Assembly (NCBI GenBank): GCA_030180135.1
Contig: CM058233.1
Span: 105,441,994-105,505,993, forward strand
Length of the DNA stretch: 64,000 nt
Source: Orychophragmus violaceus
Lineage: Eukaryota > Streptophyta > Magnoliopsida > Brassicales > Brassicaceae
Direction of reading: 5' to 3'
Below the pieces are notes generated by a model. That model had not been told where the DNA came from and ran no database searches. It saw only the letters and a list, made by a program, of their open reading frames with translations. Position 1 is the stretch's first letter. The number at the start of each line of letters is the position of its first letter. Below, in pieces: positions 58,878 through 64,000 of this stretch. Both the position numbers and the translations under genes were made by a program.

Positions 58878-58932
58878 TCATCATCTATATTTAAAAAAAA
58901 AAAGAAGAAGAAGAAAAAAACTCATCATCTAT
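58878..58932 (+). mobile_element. Possible micro-insertion (33 bp) in an 11-bp duplication
   Basis: TCATCATCTAT occurs at 58878-58888 and 58922-58932 around an A/AAG-rich insert. Simple-sequence expansion is an alternative. Confidence 0.45.
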
Positions 58933-60179
58933 GTTAGTGTTGTTACACACGTTAAAGAGATTACAAATGGAAAACAAAAACGGCACGCAGTATTTAAAGG
59001 AACGGCATGCGGTTCTTTGACGAAAAAGAAATCATCATAACAGAACTACGCAGCAGATTTGGAAAGAAATCAGGGTCAAACATAACCGTTTAACGTACGA
59101 TACGATACGAGGTCTTTTCTTTTCAGATACTGCCCAGCTTCTTTTTCCTTTTATTACTTTCTAGGCCAGAGTCATATTTATCAGAGTGAAAAAAGAAGAA
59201 AGAAACATCGTAAAACATCAAAAAAAAAATATTTTAGCTCCGGGTAAAAAATACTAGTTAGTATTGAGGTTCATTATTTCATTGTACCGTAGCTGCAATA
59301 ATCGAGTTATGCTCAGAGACTTTTATGTTTATCTTTGAGACAATTGGCATATGAATCAATAACAAAATATCATATTAGATCCTTGTGTAAGTTTGTCTAT
59401 AAGCAAGAATAGGAGCATATTCAAAAGATTTAGATTTTATCTTTCTAAAATAGCAAGTCTTTTCATTAGCTATTATTGGTTTATAGTATAGCCAGTAGTA
59501 GTAATAAAATTAATTTCTCAAATTTCATGTTTTCTCTCTTAGAGATACAAGGCGACTTTTCTAACCACTTAATTTGAGAATAACTAAAACCAAACCTGAA
59601 ATAACAAGTATCACAGGAAATCTCCTTCTTCTCATAACTCAAACTAACCATGGACCTCTCATTGTCTCGCTGCAGGATCATATATGTATTATTAAATATA
59701 AGAGAGTAGCAAAGGATCAAATTGAAGTGGAGACTTTCAAAACATTGGTGGTAGAACCTCAATATTTGGAGATGTCTTGATAATCTCTTACAATCCAACC
59801 ATCCACCACGTGTTATGCAACCTGTTATTCTAAGATGACTTAAATATCAAGATAAAGATATTGTAATTAGGTCTTTTTTGAATGAACAAAAGAAAGTCAA
59901 GGACCTTTGTCTTTGTATCGAGAAAATAAAAAGATTTCGTTATAGTTTCTATTTGTCTATTGTATCGAGTTTTGGGACAGTATATAAAGGGTTTAAAGAG
60001 TTTGTAAATATGACCACTCACAAAATATAGAAATCTTAGACAAAATGGTATTTGTCTCAATATTGTTTTCTCTCTAAATATTCCACAAGAAGTTTTTTCT
60101 TCTAGGGTTCACTCGAATTTTCACAACATAATCGGATCAAACGCTGCATCGCAATTATACTTAAATCATTGTAGATAGT
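58933..60179. other. Intergenic, repeat debris
   Basis: No gene. 59640-59775 carries a partial relative of the 570-bp direct repeat, and 59828-60150 resembles 36010-36240. Confidence 0.45.
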
Positions 60180-60752
60180 CATTTAATGAGTTAGTGGCAT
60201 ATCTCTATAATTATGCATTTACAATTTCCGGATTGCACATAGCCAAACTATGTGCTCTTGCAAGTTCTGTGGAGACATAATTTCATGGTGAAATTTTACA
60301 AGGTAACCAGGGATAGAAGCCATCTTTTATCATAGAAAGATCTGCACTTTCTGTTTGCCATCATTGCTTTATACATTACTTAAAAACATTTTTGAGTTTT
60401 GGTGTGTTAAGAAACATTGCAAGGATCAAATTGAAGTGGAGACTGCTAAAACATTGCAAGGTTAGCACACTTGTTTTGATAAATGTAAAAAGTTGTGCTA
60501 GTGAAATACTCTACTAGGTTTTCAATAAACTGTCTTCTCTTGATTGAAGAGTACGTACCTACAAGAAGAGTTTTCAAGAGCTAATAAAGAGCTTCGAGTG
60601 CTAAGAGAATCAATAACAAAAGGTTAGTGAAATTTTCCATCCAAAAATAAACATTGATTATGTAAGTGAATAAATGGAAGAAGAAAGAAGACTTCAAACT
60701 TGACTCACATTCACAGATTTGAGGTTTGTTTTTAAGAATTCACATTCTAATG
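60180..60752. repeat. 570-bp direct repeat, right copy
   Basis: See 53584-54149: same ends and orientation, with small indels. In this copy the sequence after CACATTCTAATG differs from that of the left copy, which there carries the SINE. Confidence 0.8.
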
Positions 60753-63014
60753 CCATTTGTTATGATTTTGTTATCCATCGCTCGCGTATTCCTAATTGAT
60801 GCTCTTATGGGTCAATCATAACAAAATCACACAAATGTCATGGATATTTTCACATATATTATATTATAATAAAGATTAGATATCATGTGGTAAATATTAT
60901 AAAAGTTTACATTATTTAATGTTATCATTATATCAATAATAAACAATATAATAATATATTTATATATGTATGATTAGGAGTTTGGTATCAATTCAATCTA
61001 AACTCAATAATATATTTCATTTTAGTTTATTTTACATGCTTAATGTTCATTGGGTCGAAAGTGTTCAGACTTGGTGACGAGAGTCTCCACAAACAATCAT
61101 CATTGTCTTGGACAGTCCATAAATTAGACTTAAAAATTAAAAATTGACCTAAAACATAAGCGTTCCAATACAATTTCCCCAAAATGATTAATCCATAATC
61201 AAAATATCTCAAACTAGGAAAAACCAAAAGAAATTTTAAAATATTCTTAACTTAAGAATACATCTTAGATAATTAAAAAAAAAAATGTAAAAACCCATGA
61301 TCCTCAAAATTCCATTACTCGCTCTCGTTAATTCTCGCACCAGCACCAAGACTAAAATATAAAAACTTCAACTGAAACTCCCTTAAACTGACATTGACTC
61401 ATTAATATTAAGAGACACGTGAGGAAGAGTGTAACGCCTCGACCACCATCGTTCGTGGGCTTTACATCCATTCACTTGGTCAGTAGGTCTATCCACGTAT
61501 GACGGTCGATTTGTTATTTTTGGAAAACTTTAAAAACTTGTTTAATGTTTTTGCAATCATCACATGACCGTTTTCTGTTAGTTGTTTTCACTCGCACGAT
61601 ATCGTGAATCACTTCCCAGTAGATCATCCTTCAACTACTCTAGCTCAAACACGCTTAACTCTGGAATTCTTTCTAGATGATTTAAGATGTTTAAAACCTA
61701 TATATCTTATATTCTCACTTGCTAATCTCTTGATCTTATATGTTTATATCACTCAGAAGTATAGACTAATGTTTGATAAATCTTACAAGTGTTTTATATA
61801 CTTAATCAATAAAAGTTTATGTTTAAGGTGTTTACTGGTGTTAAGAACATGATCTTTATGCATACATACTTTGAAATTGCTAATGAGAATTGATATTAAT
61901 GTTTGATAAGTATATGGTTATTATTATGAGAGTAGAGTAACTTCATCTGATTGTTTTTAGTCTGAGAATTATTCTTGTGTTGTTTATCATTCTTAAATTA
62001 GTATTCGATCACACGAATCGATAATCTCAACCCAATAACTAATTGTTTTATGGATGCAAAAAAAAAGAACTAGTTGTTTTATCTTTTGTTTAAACTCATT
62101 ATATCTTTATTTTTACTCTGGTTTGTGAACTTTAATATCATGTTTAGTGAATAATTTGTTCTGTTTTTCTTCCATTTTGTTATTTACTTCATCACTTTAG
62201 TTTCTTTGCTTTCATTTCATATATGTTGTTAGTGTAAAACCAGATCTCTTCTACTAGTTTATATTAAGAAACTTTGTGTATTTTTGGTGTTATAGTTCTT
62301 TGTGAATTTGATCCAGAAATGTTATATCCACATACTATTCAATTATGATAACGTGTACATTAAATTTTAATTGGTGTGTAACACACAAACTTCATGAGCA
62401 AAAGTAAAAGTTCGTATTGGAAGGTAATAGTAGTGTGTTGCTACTAAGTTGGAGTTAAATTGCCAATGGCAAAACAAACTATATTTCCATTGACTAGCTA
62501 ACACATAAATGATTCTAATATGAATTAGGTTCAGTGGGTATATATGATGAACTGATGACGACGACGATATAATGGATGACGTATAAGGTTGTTGCAGTTT
62601 CCAAACAATATTATCGCTTCACACTTTTTCTATTAAAAATGTAAATAATTGTTAAAAAAAAACTTCCATCGTCGTAGCAATTCGGGAATTAAAAACTTTT
62701 TTTTTTTGTTCAAAGTTGCTAACAACTAGTATTAATCTTATAATAACGAAGCTGAAAAAAAAAGTTCAAGATAACATAATCCAGAAGTCAACGAAATTTA
62801 TGATTCAGCCTTAATATTAATTGGATTTAAAATCTACTAAAATAAAATAATCCCAACAAAACCAAACTATTCGATACCAATAGTACTTTTCTTGCATGGA
62901 AATGTTCCAATAATGCAAATTTCCCAATAATCATAAATAAAGTTTTGAAAATGATTTGAGAAATAATAATAAAAAAGCTAAAGAACTTTAAAATAAAACC
63001 GATAATCTCCATCT
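60753..63014. other. VEL1 downstream intergenic region
   Basis: No gene. It contains a micro-insertion at 62037-62081 and the 95-bp segment shared with 52818-52915. Confidence 0.5.
62037..62081 (+). mobile_element. Micro-insertion: 17 bp in a 14-bp duplication
   Basis: AACTAATTGTTTTA (62037-62050) and AACTAGTTGTTTTA (62068-62081, one mismatch) flank TGGATGC-A(9)G. Confidence 0.65.
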
Positions 63015-63940
63015 CTAATGCCACAACTTCATGCAGAATCCAGACTGAACAACCGCAGACGCACCACTCCCAATCGCAGAACGCTTAATCGAAACGCGGT
63101 CGTTGAAAGTATGAACAAGCTGCTCAGCTAAAGCCACATGATCATCAGTAAACGTATCAATGAATATTTTCGCAACTCTAATCTCTTTTGACGTCGCTCT
63201 TAAGCTATACCAAGTCAGAAACTTCTCTCTGAAATCTTTCTCAATGTGTCCTGAACGCTCAAGCTGTCTGATAATCTTCACACAATGCTCTAATCCACTC
63301 TCTGATCCTCCGTTATCTGAATGATGATCACCGTTATTACCGTTTTGTTTAACTGATTTCCCGTTACGGTTCTTGGTTTGGTCTGACCTGAAAGGAGTGA
63401 TTGGCAAACTCGCATCTGAACTGACAAGATTTGTCGTAGTAACGTCTCTGTTCTTGTCAAGAACAGCTTCTTCGTCTTCCTCATCCAACAACACAATCTG
63501 TTCAACGTTTTTCTCAGTCTGTACAATGTCTGATCCGGTTGTTCTTGTCACATTCGACGGAGAATCTTTCTTGCCGTTGTTTGATTCAGCTTCAACAGAA
63601 GAAGGGTTAGAAGAGAATGTGCTGCAGTCTTCAGAGCCACGAGTCAAGACGTTGATTTCATCGGCACCCACTTCTCTGGTTCCACTAAAGGACACAACTT
63701 TGAAGCAATACTCAGAAGCTGGAGCTAATCCAGAGACAACAAATCTTGCGTTTGGAGTAAACAATGTGCAAGTTGATTTCTCCTGGTAATCTTTCTCAGT
63801 GATCTTACGATGCCAAATACTGTAATGAACGATGTTTGCAGGTGAGGCAACTTCGTTGGATGAGGCTAGAATCACTGTGAGAGAGGTTGAATTAACATCC
63901 TCAAATCTGATCTTGGTTGATACTGTATCTGCAGAACAAT
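63015..63940 (-). CDS. VIL2: VIN3-like protein, last exon (5' exons mostly outside window)
   Basis: VIN3-like/VEL proteins are PHD-finger partners of Polycomb repressive complex 2 in vernalization and flowering-time silencing. This exon starts after a CTAG acceptor at 63941 and encodes the fibronectin type III domain (TKIRFEDVNSTSLTVILAS to FKVVSFSG). A long acidic and Asn-rich linker follows, then the C-terminal VEL/VID interaction domain (GLEHCVKIIRQLERSGHIEKDFREKFLTWYSLRAT, then VHTFNDR, ending GFCMKLWH). The PHD and Cys-rich N-terminal exons would lie beyond 64000. The gene (VEL1, also called VIL2) is the expected neighbour of AHA2. Confidence 0.93.
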
Positions 63941-64000
63941 CTAGCAAACAAAAACAGAGAAGCAACGTTAATGATCTTACTTAAAAACATTACTCAATCA

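Noticed and set aside
53584..60752. LTR retrotransposon flanked by the 570-bp direct repeats
   Set aside because: There are no TG...CA ends, no primer-binding site after the left copy, no polypurine tract before the right copy, and no gag or pol between.

Overview
This is plant nuclear DNA from the mustard family (Brassicaceae). Four anchor genes and one small transcription-factor gene lie in the order I know from Arabidopsis thaliana chromosome 4 (about At4g30160 to At4g30200): villin-4 (3' end, + strand, 2-1514), class III peroxidase 45 (+, 8318-10207), the atypical HLH protein bHLH146 (+, 25668-26159), plasma-membrane H+-ATPase AHA2 (-, 32654-27894) and the last exon of a VIN3-like gene, VEL1/VIL2 (-, 63940-63015). 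Exon-intron structures are intact. The genes are compact, but the spaces between them are filled with transposon debris, so the species is a relative with a more bloated locus than A. thaliana. I cannot name it.

Layout. 1-8.2 kb: villin end, a 112-bp tandem duplication, 5'-truncated LINE scraps and a non-autonomous Helitron. 8.3-10.3 kb: peroxidase. 10.9-13.1 kb: two 5'-truncated LINEs. 13.2-21.3 kb: an 8-kb LTR retrotransposon carrying a gag-like ORF but no pol (TR-GAG type), with a Ty1/copia element nested inside it; the copia element has lost most of its reverse transcriptase. 21.8-25.2 kb: a TIR element, two Tourist-like MITEs and a (GT)n(AG)n microsatellite just upstream of bHLH146. 27.9-32.7 kb: AHA2. 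33-63 kb: a 30-kb stretch between AHA2 and VEL1 with no conserved gene. It holds a Helitron with a tandemly duplicated 5' third, a MULE-like element whose core is degenerate telomere-like sequence, Sadhu-like poly(A) retroposons, more MITEs, a fresh tRNA-derived SINE, and a cluster of minus-strand gene pieces (54.5-57.3 kb). The cluster includes a HAD-type nucleotidase fragment, an LSD1/FLD-type histone demethylase fragment and two unknown membrane-protein ORFs. Similar 570-bp direct repeats flank it.

The most unusual signal is a recurring micro-insertion: about a dozen 9-33-bp A-rich or T-rich inserts, each bounded by an 11-20-bp direct repeat. They look like target-primed retrotransposition events truncated to a few bases of element plus the tail. 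In most, the base just before the A-run is C, as in the longer LINE, SINE and Sadhu-like insertions here. A second theme is that the Tourist-like MITEs repeatedly carry G-box/ABRE-type CACGTG cores, one of them directly upstream of bHLH146.

Working together: the conserved genes are independent housekeeping, wall, membrane-energy and chromatin genes, not a pathway. The rest records layered transposition.
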